Origin: Eumeta japonica
Taxonomy: Eukaryota > Arthropoda > Insecta > Lepidoptera > Psychidae
Length of the DNA: 64,000 nucleotides
Direction: 5' to 3'
Assembly (NCBI GenBank): GCA_005406025.1
Contig: BGZK01001245.1
Coordinates: 62,001 to 126,000 of the forward strand
Under the pieces are notes generated by a model. That model saw only the letters and a program-made list of their open reading frames with translations. It was not told the DNA's origin and made no database searches. Each line of letters begins with the position of its first letter. Within the stretch, counting starts at the first letter, position 1. This document shows positions 22,939-34,724 of this stretch, one piece after another. The translations under genes were made by a program, and so were the position numbers.

Positions 22939-24671
22939 TAAAGTTCAATAACAGCGAAGACAAAACCAGACGCTATGACAGCTAAGAATTTATATTTGAA
23001 GTCGTATTTAAAATGTAATGATAACATTTTAAATTATACTTTAAATAACTACGCGAGGATGATTGATATATCGTTAAAAAAATCGATCACATTAACGGTA
23101 GCATTATAAATATTTGATTACAGCGCAGTAGAAGTTAAAATTGGACAACAATATAAGGAAAAACAGAATAAACTGGCCGAAACGCGTGGATTTTCGTTTT
23201 TTTGAAGTTTGGACGCGCCGAACACCGTATTTTGTGGGTGTTGAATGAGACGAAGCTGTCACGCTCGGCTATGTAACGCTCGCTCGGGTAAAGTCGTGAT
23301 GTCGTGCTAATACGTTTTACTTAATACGTTATTTAATTTAATATTATACGTGTGTGTATATATGTAGATGTTAAATTCGTTTGTGTGTGTATGAGACGTT
23401 GTTTATCGTCATAAGAAATAGTATGGTAAAGATCACAAGACAGGTACAATAGCGTAAGTTCCTAGCATTTCTTTACATGGATGGCTTAAAAACTAATCTG
23501 TGAATATGATTAGTCTTTAAAGTAAGAAATTAAACGTGTCTATTCGACGCAACATGCGATTAAGCTTTAAAGTCTAATCAGCTCACATTCTAGTATTTGG
23601 TGTCCATCAATGCCTCTCTCTCTTACTCATTTGATGTTCTTCCAAACCTTCGAAAATTTACTTATCTATAACAAAGCAGGAGCTGACCTCAAACGAAACC
23701 TTCATAGAGTTTTGAATGGATATTTTAATGTTGATTTCGCAAAAGGCACATTAAAGCGTTAGTGGATTTTTTCAAATTAACGTTGTATTTGAATATGTCG
23801 AATGATCCAAATGAAAGCACAACAAAATATGAAACAACAATTAACAGAGTTTTTTTTAGATATTTAACAAATCTTCAATCGAAAATATTCATTTCATATT
23901 TTAGTTACCACAAATCTATTGTTTCATTTAAAATGTACGACAGGTACAAATGACGATCAGTCAGAGCAAAATTTACTGGAGTAACTCATACACAATTATA
24001 ATTATATGTATTGCTAATGTTATTGCTCGATGAATATACAACAACAAAAAATAGTTGTATTTTGTATTATTAATCTCGCATTGATTTTTTTCCACTCCCG
24101 TCGTGAGGTCTTGAGCACACACCGATTTTTTTTAACCGTCTTTAATAATAAGTAAAATAAAATTACTAGCTGCAAGTGATGAACGCTTATAACTATTTCA
24201 GGTCATTTTATTGTCAAATTAGAGGTTTCGCCTGCGATGTTCTTTTAAGCATACTTTTAATAAAAAGTAACTTTTAATATGAACTTTCTATTAAAACTAG
24301 TAAAAGTGAGATTTTCTTAAAAATGATGTTATAGGGAGAATAAAGGAGAAACGCTAAAATATTAACAACCTCAAATTAATTTCGTATATAAAGAAAGAAA
24401 AAAAAAGGAACTTGTAACTCTATTACATTAAACATAGTTAAAACTTAGCAAGTAAGAATATTATCAAAAAAAGCTATTCTGTTTTAACGTATTTCTTATA
24501 TGTAATAGTTTACACATAATTCATTTATGAATCAAGTATTTTCTAAATAGGATTAAACGGTTGATCTATACGTAATTTTACGACATCCTACTAACGGCGT
24601 CGTTACTCAGCAGGGCTATAGGGCTATGCATATATATATATACAAACATACATACATTTATTTTATTGTAC
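22939..24671. other. AT-rich stretch with one GC-richer patch near 23190-23310
   Basis: The patch includes GGACGCGCCGAACACCG and repeated ACGCTCGGCT/ACGCTCGCTCGG words. No gene is supported. Confidence 0.45.
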
Positions 24672-24712
24672 GTTTCGCTTAGATAAATAATTTTGTTTAT
24701 CTAGGTGAAACG
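24672..24712. repeat. 17-bp inverted repeat (two mismatches)
   Basis: CGTTTCGCTTAGATAAA and, at the other side of an AT-rich loop, TTTATCTAGGTGAAACG. Fifteen of 17 positions pair as Watson-Crick. Confidence 0.7.
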
Positions 24713-24959
24713 CTTCTGAGCTTCTTCACTTTTTTATTGTTTTTCGTAAAAGTTTAACAATTCATTAAAAATGTGTTCATTGTAAATCCGTTTTCTTTGT
24801 TCACCAACAATTTACGCTACTTGGAATCATACCTACCGACATTCAATAAATCATTAGGTATATATCAATTAGGTTTAAATAATTCCACTGTCGAGTCGCT
24901 TCCTTCTATAGTCCTTCCGCTTCATATTGAAGAACTTGGAGCATTCCATGCTGTCGTAA

Positions 24960-25350
24960 TGCGAGCTTGAAGTTGCTGACGACCATCACCATCGATACCC
25001 CAGTAACTTACAGCGCCGGCTTAACGTACTCTTCTACGCACAGAGCGAGAAGTTTGATTTGACTTGAGTTAAAAACTCAGTATCGAACTCGCTAACTTGC
25101 GATCCGAAGACGACGACGAAGCACCTCCGAGCCATCACCGCTCGCGGTTCATAAGTATGTACAGCTTCCACGACTTCTGCGCATCTGTGGTCTGTTAAAT
25201 GTGCCCTTTAGCGCGTCTCGTGACTCGGCCCGGCCCGCTCGGCGTTGCCTATAAATAAAGGTTTATAACCTGACCTATTGAGTGTTCAAAGTTTACAAAC
25301 TTTCCTAAATGTAGCGTCGTATTTCGCTTCGCCGTTTTCGCCGACGAAAA
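24960..25350. promoter_or_regulatory. Moderately CpG-rich stretch
   Basis: GC content rises, with GAAGACGACGACGAAGC and GCCCGGCCCGCTCGGCG, without a coding frame. Candidate non-coding element by composition. Confidence 0.22.
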
Positions 25351-25549
25351 GGCTGCTTTTGGAGGAAAGTTGAAGAGAGATATTGAATTATCTCGCTACA
25401 CGAAGAGCAGAAATGTCTGAAAATTTCCTAATGGAAGGTACGAAATCTGAAGAGAAGCGCTGAAAAAAAAAATCAAGTTTAACTTTCCCAATAATTATTA
25501 TAAGTTCTCTAGGCGGCTGTGCCTAATTTCATTTATGAAGAATGAATGA

Positions 25550-26060
25550 AAGTGGCGATATGACCTGATAAATAACGCGAAGGAATTAAATTCTAAGGTC
25601 CTGTAGAAAAACATGGAAAATGGATTTTTTATTTGAGCAACAGGATTCAGAAGATTGATATTAATGGCATAATATTGTCCTGATCTGTAGTTAGTGTGGG
25701 GGTACCGCAACGATGAGTCCTTGCTCCGTTTCTATTATCAGTTTGTATTAATGACCTGCTCAGCGTTGTTGGAGATATCATGAAATAGTACTGTTCACAG
25801 ATGATACTCCATTATTATTTAAGGTTAAAAGACAACAAATCGCCTATAACGATGGCAACATTGCTACCTCCAAAGACGAAAAAATGTTTACTATATATAA
25901 TCTCCTTTTCATTAGGAAGAAAACTAATTGTGTAAAATTTTTAATCCGAATGTAAAACATGGCACTGGCACCATTCCTCTATGAAATCAGAAATTAGAGT
26001 TTTTTGATACACACATCAAATCTTTTGGCTCGCGATATAATGTTATTCGATATCAGTCAG
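25550..26060 (+). pseudogene. Decayed non-LTR reverse transcriptase (jockey/CR1-like)
   Basis: Translated across frameshifts, the plus strand gives the core of a LINE reverse transcriptase. Seen are YLSNRIQKIDINGI (about 25630-25670), GVPQ at 25703 followed by a damaged GS.LGP..., INDL near 25750, and FTDDTPLLFKVKRQQ at 25794-25840. In that last motif the catalytic FADD has become FTDD. A 'NLL....KKTNCVKF' segment follows near 25890-25945. The frame is open from 25794 to about 25960. No endonuclease part or 3' end is recognisable. The order and spacing match RT domains 3-5 of jockey or CR1-type elements; the clade is not certain. Confidence 0.75.
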
Positions 26061-27459
26061 TGTGGCAACGTAATATATGTGATTCTAAATAGAAATTGCT
26101 TTACATACAAAAATAACTTAGTATATACTTGAAAAGCCTTTATATTTTTTGTATATAGTCTATGTTTATTTAGTCTGAAAAATCACAAATAATGGAGTCA
26201 AATGTTTTAGCCCACAGTTGGGCTCGAAGTTTTGATTCGAAGTTCTGACTGTTCAGACATATATGTTTATAATACAAAAAAAACAAACCCGAAAAAGTCA
26301 AGTTGGTTATGTACATAAATATTTGTCTTCTAAATATTCATAAATTGTTTAATATCCTTTGTCAACAAATATGTGTTTTGCAATTGATTTTAAATAATTG
26401 TGAGGTAATTTTCAGGGTTACTATTGTTCACACAGACCCTCCTTAACGAATTCGTAACTGTTTGTAGTTGTTTTATATGTAGACACAGTTTATTTTTATT
26501 TCTTATATCAAATTTATGTCGATCATTATTATTTTGGAACGAATCTATGTTATTTTTTAATATTATTAGATTTTAATTTCAAAATTGAAATGGTGGAGTT
26601 AAGATCCCAATTAACTTAAACTTAGTTGTAAGAGGTATTTTATCTTCCAGCTTGTAAATAGCTCAAAGAGCCCGTTTTTACAGCCTTAAAATTCTATTAA
26701 CACCTACGGCATGGCTCAGAGCAAGATTACGTATGATATCAGGCTATTAAAACAACCAAAATAGGCCAAAAGCGATTTGTATATTTGACAATTTTCTTAT
26801 CTCTTTGAAAGCACATGCAACGTAGTTAAGTCTTTTCGCCAACGTATGTAGACCCCGTTGAAGCCTGTTATCTAGAGTGACGTCAAAAAAATATACAATA
26901 TCAGAAACTTACCTTATTAAATCAAATAGTGTAGCTACTAATTTAATTGAGACATATTCAATTGCTCATACATCAAAAGTCAGTGCTATGTGGCTCCTAA
27001 GTATGAAATATTTCACTTTACTAGGAGTATCTACAAATTTTCAAAACCATAGACATTTGTGAATCTATATAACAATAGCAATAACAATTTGTAAGAAACA
27101 TCTTTGCCTGAAGGCATTAGCGTATAACCGGGTCACACGATTAGAACGCGCAGTACATGAATAGTTTTAGTAGACTCTTAGTATCATTTCGATTATAGCC
27201 AAAATGCTTTCGTTAAATGTAAGGCCGTTTCTTGCAAATGGCGGTATGTAAATAATTCTCGATATTAGATTATAATCTTAACTTTTTGAAGAGACTATTC
27301 AAATGAAACTAATTTTAGTTCTAATGTTTTGGTCTTCCCAATGATTTTCTAGAGTCACTTATTGAATGCTGTGTTTAACTGCTTAAATAACATTATTATG
27401 TCTTGTTCCAATTCTCTTATAAGATTACAACTCATCGTGTTTACAAGTCTCGACACACA
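26061..27459. other. AT-rich non-coding stretch
   Basis: The rest of the decayed LINE may extend a little into this region but cannot be followed. No gene. Confidence 0.45.
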
Positions 27460-27531
27460 AATAAACGCGATAACTAAAATACAAACAATACTTTTCTCAG
27501 AATTGTTTGTATTTCGGTTGTTGTGTTTATT
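27460..27531 (+). ncRNA. 72-nt hairpin, pre-miRNA-like (candidate)
   Basis: Arms 27460-27489 and 27502-27531 pair over 30 positions with a 12-nt loop. Counting G-U pairs, 29 of 30 positions pair as RNA on the plus strand; the only mismatch is one A opposite C. Size and shape fit an animal pre-miRNA. Weaker complementarity continues outside (CAAGT...ACTTG). No known miRNA is recognised, and a decayed MITE hairpin is an equally good explanation. Confidence 0.35.
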
Positions 27532-27537
27532 TATGTT

Positions 27538-27584
27538 ACACTTGATACTCGTAAAAATATTCTTATTTTACGAGTATTAAGTGT
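27538..27584. repeat. Second hairpin directly downstream, 19-bp arms
   Basis: Arms 27538-27556 (ACACTTGATACTCGTAAAA) and 27566-27584 pair at 18 of 19 positions, the remaining one being G-T. The loop is 9 nt. It starts only 6 nt after the previous hairpin. Confidence 0.8.
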
Positions 27585-29339
27585 CATAAAAGAAAAAAAC
27601 TATTTTTTTATATGGTAATCTAATTGTTAATGTTTCGTATCAACTAACTAATGAATGACCTAAGGTTCTTGTTATTTTTTACATGAAATGTAATTATGAA
27701 CACGAAATTATATATTAGAGTTTAAGGCTTGCATATAATAAAGTATTTTAATTAAATAAATAATCACATAGGTACATTACCATATTTCAGATGAATTATG
27801 GCAAAGTATGTGATTCCTATCAAAGAGGAACCCTAAATTTGTTTAGTATAATAAATCTTTTACATATAACCCATTAAGTTTCTTTACCTTCCACTGAAAG
27901 TTCAATCAAAATCAATGAGCCGTTCCAAAGCATTCCCATTTCTTTATTAAATCACAAAAAAAAAAAAACCATACCAAATCAATTTTTATGTATAAATAAT
28001 TCACTAATGAAATGAAAAGAAACGAAATTAAAATCAAACTACGTAAGAAATATTTCATATCGCCTTTTACCTACGACTGCGTTCGCTTGAAGTTCAAAAA
28101 TAATAGTCGGTAAAGGCGAGCCAATGGCCTTTCATCGCGCGCCACATCGAAATTAGTGCTACGTCATTTATTGCAATTTTGCGATAAAGAAATAAAATGA
28201 TAAGTTTAATGAAAAAAACTATAAACTTTCTATTGTGTATGATATTACTACACGGCAATTCATAATTCAACGTAGGAGTTAAGACATAATTAGACCTATG
28301 GGTGTTGATGGTTACTGTCGTACCTCTGTTGTTGGTTGGTTGTTGTTTTCAGTCATTTGGTAGATTTGACTGTTAAACTTTGCCTGATGATTTTCTGTAT
28401 TGGCAAGAAACGCTACATTGAAATGTCTAACTAATTAAGATAAATTAAGACAAGTTTAGACAAATAATAAGTTTTATACTTGATTAAATGATTAATTTCT
28501 ATCGATCTGTCGAATCAATATTCAATTCGTATGAGGATTCGTAATTGAAGAGCAGAATCGATGTGTCGTATGCTGCATGTTACAACATCTTGTAGGTAAG
28601 CTTATAAAGCTATATACAGCTTAAGTTTATCCTACAATGATTTTAAGCACATCACAGAAATGTATTTTTTTGATTTTTTGCTATATTGAGGTAACTTATT
28701 TTTGGATTAAAATCCCATATTTTCTATCTCTATTCTTTGGGAGCGTTCTTTAACTTAATAGGTGATGACCTATCTACATTCCGTAACGCGGTTACTTTAG
28801 TTGACCTACATGCAGTATACGGACTAATGGAGTCGAATTTTTGTTTCATATTTAACTGATTTTCATTAAACTTCCGCCAGCATTAAGTTCGACTATATGC
28901 TTTGGAGATGACAAATTTCCCGAAAGTTGATGCAATATTTTTTCAATGTACGCCTGCACGAACACATAAATTTTAGGACATTTATTGAAATAAAATAATT
29001 TTCTTTAAAACATGATCATGAACATAAATCGGTTAGGTTTTCTTTTTTTTTTTGTTCTTGTCTGGTTTCTATATTTCATCTTTTAGTATAAGTCATTTAA
29101 TTTGGAAACAACGAATGAATGGTTTTTATTGGTAAAAGTTGGACGAAGCAATTGACATTTACGTGTATAAATCTAAATTCGACGTAACGACGTCGAGTTT
29201 TGTTATATATAACGCGTATAAAACTACTTATACATAAATTTCATATTTTAAAGTAAAACATGCTTAGTAATTACAACTAAAAATATTGAAACTCGGGCCT
29301 TATTTGCGTACACGCATAAATGAAAACAATAAAAGGACA
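27585..29339. other. AT-rich non-coding stretch
   Basis: No gene. A poly(A) run lies at about 27956-27968 and T runs near 29041. Confidence 0.5.
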
Positions 29340-29620
29340 AGTCCTCGACATTATGAGCGGCCGATCATGAGATAGAGCTCTCCCGGCGGGCGGCGCGTGA
29401 GCAAACGGCGCTATAGACGCATATTTGTCACGGTACGTTTATGAATTTGTAAAATTGAAATGCCAGCGCCGTCTATCGGCACGTGACAAATAAAACGGCG
29501 ACGGTCGCGCTCCCTCTCACTCCTCGGCCGAGGACGGGGTCGCTTTGATATTTGTCACTGCGCAGCGACGAATGCGGACTTGGCGGGGAATGCGCAACAG
29601 GTCTAAAGGCCTTGGTGGGG
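29340..29620. promoter_or_regulatory. CpG-rich island with three ATTTGTCAC sites, candidate enhancer
   Basis: The site ATTTGTCACG is at 29423-29432, its exact reverse complement CGTGACAAAT at 29482-29491, and ATTTGTCACT at 29550-29559. TGACA is the core recognised by Homothorax/Meis-type homeodomains. GGCGCTATAGACG (about 29407) and GCGCCGTCTATC (about 29466) form a second inverted pair. CACGTG (an E-box) overlaps the middle site, and AATAAAACGG follows it. The block has no ORF. Enhancer function is inference. Confidence 0.42.
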
Positions 29621-30383
29621 TATACGACACTTTCGGTTTGGATTTAATGACCGAATGGAAATATTTTCCGGTAAAATTTTAAGACCCGGTGACATCCAAA
29701 AATATCTAAAGACTAACTAAATTACGGGATTGTAACATAATAGTGTTTTATACTTAGAAGTTAACCCATATGACATCATCTACTGGACACATTAAATACT
29801 TTCCAAATATTTTTATTATTTGCAACTTGATTACTCTCCAAATAATGATGACTTCACATTACTAAACACGAACTGACCACCTCAAATTCGTTTTGCAAAC
29901 ATCAAACAACTATGTCTATTTCAATATCTATATTATCTCTTTCGACTGCAATCTTAATTTCAAAACTGTACTTAACTTAATATGTATAAGGAATATCAAA
30001 GAAATAATATATAGATACAAATAAAAGTTGCCACTAAAACACAATCCGTTTTATCGTTGTTTTAGAAAAATTACATCACAAGAGAGAATTTAACTAGGTA
30101 ATCATATAATATCATAAAATTGTCTATGCTCGGTACATAAAAATTAAAAATTTATTTTCTAACAGAGACTGACATAGTATTGATTTCGGCATAAAAAATA
30201 TACACAACGAAGTACTGTATTGTATAAGGTTTTAAGTTGAGACCTTCGAACGAAAGATAGCGGATTCGATTTTGATATCGAAAAATTTGACTGCGTTATT
30301 GACAACGAACATTAGAATTCACACGTGTGTGAGTGAGTGTGGAACTCAACCAACGTGTGGCCAATCTACACAATCTTGTAGAT
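29621..30383. other. AT-rich non-coding stretch
   Basis: Nothing recognised. Confidence 0.5.
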
Positions 30384-30420
30384 GTTCTTCCACAATCTAC
30401 TAAAAAGATTGTGGAAGAAC
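30384..30420. repeat. Perfect 15-bp inverted repeat
   Basis: GTTCTTCCACAATCT (30384-30398) and its reverse complement at 30406-30420, 7-nt loop. CACAATCTTGTAGATG just before it is a partial further copy. Confidence 0.85.
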
Positions 30421-31959
30421 TGTCTCAGGAGGCAGCCGATTAAAATCTGACGGATCATGTGGTATGTATTCATAAACAAAGATCATTTAATACTTTGAAC
30501 TTGACCAAATAAATCACGGTGTATTCGTGAATCTCTATTGAAACATTTTGATGCGAGAGAGTGCTGAGGGCTTTTAAGGCAGCCGAGTTAGATAGATAGA
30601 GGTTCAGATGCCTCGAACTCTGAGCTCTTATAAGGGTTTATTTTTTTTTGGTAAATTCGAATTCGAATTCGCTTAGTGAAAGTAACTGGTAAATATGAAA
30701 TGAAAACCAAGAGCACAACGTGTATGATTTTAAAAACCTTAATATGTAAAGTGCGATATTGAATTTAAATTCGTTAAAAAAAGCGACGAAGTACACAGTT
30801 ATAGAACAGTATAATATTATGTATATAGTGGTCAAATCCGTAACCAATAAAAATAGACACGATATTTATATTAAGGTTAGGTCGAAAGTTAAAAGTTAAG
30901 CTATGGTTAACCTATCGGTTAGGTTCTGAGAGAGTAAACGAGTTGTACAGTTTAATTTTTAACAGTTGGACAGATCCGACCGAATTTTAGTAGTAAGAAA
31001 TAGTTTAAAATTTGGTTTATTTTGAAAAACACGTGGAAAAACATGGAATATACTAGGCATATGAATAAGTAACGATAGAATTTAGTAATAGAATGTATTT
31101 ATTACATTGCAGTTTATCATCCTCTCTGTAACAAATAATACTTTTATTAAAATGTGTTATCGCAATACTGTACGAATTTCTCAAAAATCAGACATTTGCG
31201 TCACGAGTTAAGATTCGATAGAGTTTTGCAGTAGAATGTTATAAAACCGCAAAAACCTTGGCGCGACCAATCCGAGAGCTGGTCGGATCCGAATTATTAT
31301 CTGACCGGTGTAACAATGGATATCAACTTGTTCTTTTTTGCGGTTTCACTTTCCAAGTTACATAAGTATGACTTTATCAACCGTCGGTTGTACAATGGAC
31401 GTTTCGTAATGTCATTCAATCATATTATCTTGTCACGGGACGCTATTTCGGTAGTTATATTTGGAGTCCAATTATACAGATGTTATATAAGAGCACATAG
31501 TGAAGATTTGTTAATAAATACTTAAAATACTAAACTAACTATATATCCAACAAAACAGCCGGTTTTAATAGAAAAATAAAAACAAACGTCATTAATTTTA
31601 ATAAAAATAGTTATAAAATTGGACTAACTCACATTAAGTGACGGCTGATTTCGATTTTATTTCTCACTCCATTCACCGGCGTTAATTATAACGCTGTATT
31701 TGTTTAGATCTTGCAATTTTAGCATAACAAAAATTAAATGTTTAAACGTATTTTATACTTCAAAAACGAAACAAAAAGTACGTATTATGAAAGGCTTCTT
31801 GGTGATAAAGCTATGAAGTGATAAATATTAGTATGAAATGAAATATGCAATATATGATCGTTGACAATTAAGTGTTCTGTTGGTAAAAATTCTTACATAT
31901 CGATTTATTGGTCGATAATAGTATTTTGTGTTAGCCATTGAGTCCATGGATCAGCCTGC
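30421..31959. other. AT-rich non-coding stretch
   Basis: A short (AATTCG)n run near 30656-30672. A GC-richer patch near 31255-31300 contains a TCCGAGAGCTGGTCGGATCC near-palindrome. No gene. Confidence 0.5.
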
Positions 31960-32385
31960 AGATTTCCCAGTTGTCTCAAAGGTGACACCATCGTTTTTGC
32001 AGCTGAGGTAGATACGTGCGCGTTCTATAGGATCAAAATATTTTGATATCCCCACCGCTTTCTTTAAGTGTCTGCTTCATTCAAAGATTGATGATTAATT
32101 GCACTGATTGCTTCTTGGATTGTTTCTCGTAAATAAGAATGAGTTATTTTTCTAAGTTTCTGAGATTCTGGGTTCTATCAGTACAACCTATTAGTAATTT
32201 TTCACACTTTTAAAATCTGCTGATTTTCTTTATAGAATGGTATGTGGGGATATGGCTGAGTTCTACCCTAGCCCGATGCTTTAATAGCGTCTATAGACAT
32301 GTATTGTATTATAAAAACGTCTATATATTCTTCGGTTATTATTAAGTTGTTTAATTGTATTAAGGATTGTGTTTTGCAGAATCCG
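31960..32385 (-). pseudogene. Protein-like relic, family not recognised
   Basis: Read on the minus strand, several frames joined by small shifts give text of normal protein composition. Toward 32350 it reads ITEEYIDVF. Further on come ITHSYLRETIQEAISAINH and SLNEADT, then in a shifted frame SKYFDPIERARIYLSCKND (about 32048-31990) and GVTFETTGKSA ending at a stop near 31953. This is unlike the AT-driven ORFs nearby. The region lies 0.7 kb downstream, on the same strand, of the DIRS-like relic. It could be another part of that element, but no tyrosine-recombinase R/H/R/Y signature is visible. Family unknown. Confidence 0.4.
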
Positions 32386-33109
32386 GTGCAATGATGACCA
32401 CGGCTCTTACGCATCCATTTTTTTTTCATATACTTTTCCGATATTGGCTTTTAGAGTACAAACGAAATGCAATTATCCAGTGAGGAAATCGAATAAGCCG
32501 CATTTTCACAGTGACCTACGAATTTAGAATAATTTCGTACAACGTAAAGAATTAATTACAAATCTCTTTTACTAAATTGGTATTTATTAATAAAGCAATA
32601 ATAGTAATTTATAAAAGAAATACGTTTTCGTGTAGAATTAATAATTATTATTATACATATAATTTTTATATTGAATTACTTTGAAAATTCATTAAATCTA
32701 GATTCGCATCGAATTGAAATTTCTAAATCCGTGCCATGTAACCTTCAAGCTATTGGAATAATAAAATTATAAAAGAAAATAAAATAACAAATATCACATC
32801 ACTATTGTCGGATATATCCGACTTTACCTTTACGAGTACACAAGAAAATCGATGACTTACATTGAAATAAATGTTTTTTTGACACTTTTGATTTATGTCT
32901 TTGCAAAACCATTTCATTCATTACAATGAAATACACTTTATTTTTGTTCTATACTTAGATGAAAATAAAGTATAAATAAAATAACCGAAAAGAGTAATTA
33001 GTCTCATGTATTCGGCACTGGCCTATTTGTCACAATTTTGATTGTCGGATTTATCCGGCCAAGGTTGTAAAAGGTTACGTGTTGCTTTTGTTTAGATTTT
33101 AACCAGAAT
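32386..33109. other. AT-rich stretch with a 16-bp perfect palindrome
   Basis: GTCGGATATATCCGAC at about 32806-32821 is self-complementary. A related GTCGGATTTATCCGGC lies near 33043, at the edge of the DIRS-like relic. The two could be ends of a small insertion. No gene. Confidence 0.4.
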
Positions 33110-34170
33110 AAACTAACGTTTTCCCCATTGCAGCTCGTTCCCCAACCAGTCATCGAGGAATCTTTAAAAATCTCTAACGAAAAATAATTAAATTAGATAT
33201 TCTTTCTCATCAGCGTTATATATTCAATTCATCATTGAATAACTGAGAGTAACTCTAAAGAGATATTCTTGTACGTATTATAATTTGCATGACTTTCAAG
33301 GAGTAGCAAGTACTTTTATCTCTCCAGAGTTTTAGTGTAGAGCTTTCCATAAATAATTGTAAATTTTCGGGATAAATCTTTAATTTTCTATATACTTTCT
33401 GATGACATCTCATCTTCAGACACATATCTTTGGAATCGGGGCTCAGGAATCTGCATCTAATTGTAGGGGTCAACTTACTTTTTTCGTTATTGAATGTGAA
33501 AACGAGGCATTCGAGTATTGAAATAGTTTCATGAACGTTCTGCTGATGTTCATCTTGAGATCGCCCTAAACATTGAATATCATCAAGATAGATCACATAA
33601 TAATCCTAGCTTACGTGGATAACTCATAACTGATTTTAGTACTTTTGTAACGACATTAGAAGCTGCCCAAAAACCTTAAAGTAGAGCTGTAAATTTGTAC
33701 AATTTATTTTAAAATACGAGTAAATATTTTCTATAAACTTTGTATATGGGTATAGAAAGTTTTTAAAGTTTATTATATGCACGTAATTATTGGCATCCAT
33801 CAATTTTAACGCTATTCTTATATCTTATCTTAAAATGGAACTTTATTACAAACTTATTAAATGGCTTTAGATTTAAAATGTAGCGGTAACCGCCTTTTTA
33901 CTTAGGCGTTAGAAATATTTTTCAGATAAACTTGACTCTTTTGTAGAGTAGTAATGACTGTAGCACCGACGTTTAAAAACTTATTTAAGGCTTTTCTAAT
34001 CTTTTTTTCTTCTATTAAAAATAATTTACTTACGGGAGGATGTAATCGAAAGGGCTTGATAGTGAATGGGATACGGTAGCCTTGGATGTATTGCAAGATT
34101 ATGGGATCATTTGTAATTTTTTCCAGCAAGATAAACGAGATTTAATATGGCTTGCATGTACCTGCACATC
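33110..34170 (-). pseudogene. DIRS-like retrotransposon relic: reverse transcriptase and RNase H
   Basis: Minus-strand reading, with several frame jumps, gives the ordered core of a DIRS-type polyprotein. Seen are ITNDPIILQYIQGYRIPF (from 34120), GGYRYILNLK (about 33891), a PIYKVYRKYL block, VTKVLKSVMSYPRKLGLL, YLDDIQCLG (catalytic YLDD at 33579-33590), and FNNEKSKLTPTIRCRFL. An RNase H-like EIFKDSS.TGWG.SCNGENV segment follows near 33170-33115. The 'ITxDP..L..I.GY.IPF' start and 'FTK..KP....LR..G..VIYLDD' layout are characteristic of DIRS elements. No recombinase, gag or split terminal repeats are identified. Several stops and shifts make the copy long dead. Confidence 0.72.
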
Positions 34171-34296
34171 TAGTATTGAATGTGAGCATAACGACAAATC
34201 CTCAGGGCCAACTGCGGGTCGCTGTGACTTAATTCGGCCTGCATAAAGGTTATAGTGGTGGGATGGTTCGAGAAGTTAGTCCACGGTTTGGCATAA
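34133..34296. repeat. Dispersed repeat, copy 1
   Basis: Shares CGAGATTTAATATGGC, TCTAGTATTGAATG, AGGGCCAACTGC and GGTCGCTGTG with the segment at 35278-35420, same orientation, about 1.15 kb away. Its left end abuts, and on the minus strand slightly overlaps, the beginning of the DIRS-like RT relic. Confidence 0.8.
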
Positions 34297-34724
34297 GAAT
34301 AAACTGTTTACAATAAGTGTGTATTGCGTTCGATTCTTATGTTCGCCTAAGCTATTTATATGATTATTATGAAACTGGCGATATAAAGCACGTGCGAACG
34401 AGTTTTCTAAAAAAAATTAGAATTTGTACGTGACTTCATCTGCGTATTTGTACTATTGAATCGAATTATTGTACCGATTCTAAAACAATACTTACGTACC
34501 AAAAGCTTTCTGAATAAAATAGATTATTAACATTTCCATTTGTGCTGTAACACATTCTAAAAATTCTTTCAGTAATAAAACACATCATAATACTTATCAC
34601 ACATAAAATATCTCCAAACTTGAATTTTATGTTGATACTATACTGATACTATATTATACATTTGTTTTGATTTTATCCAAATTCAAAGCCTGACCGGCAG
34701 CGGAATAGCAATTGCATGTGAGGT

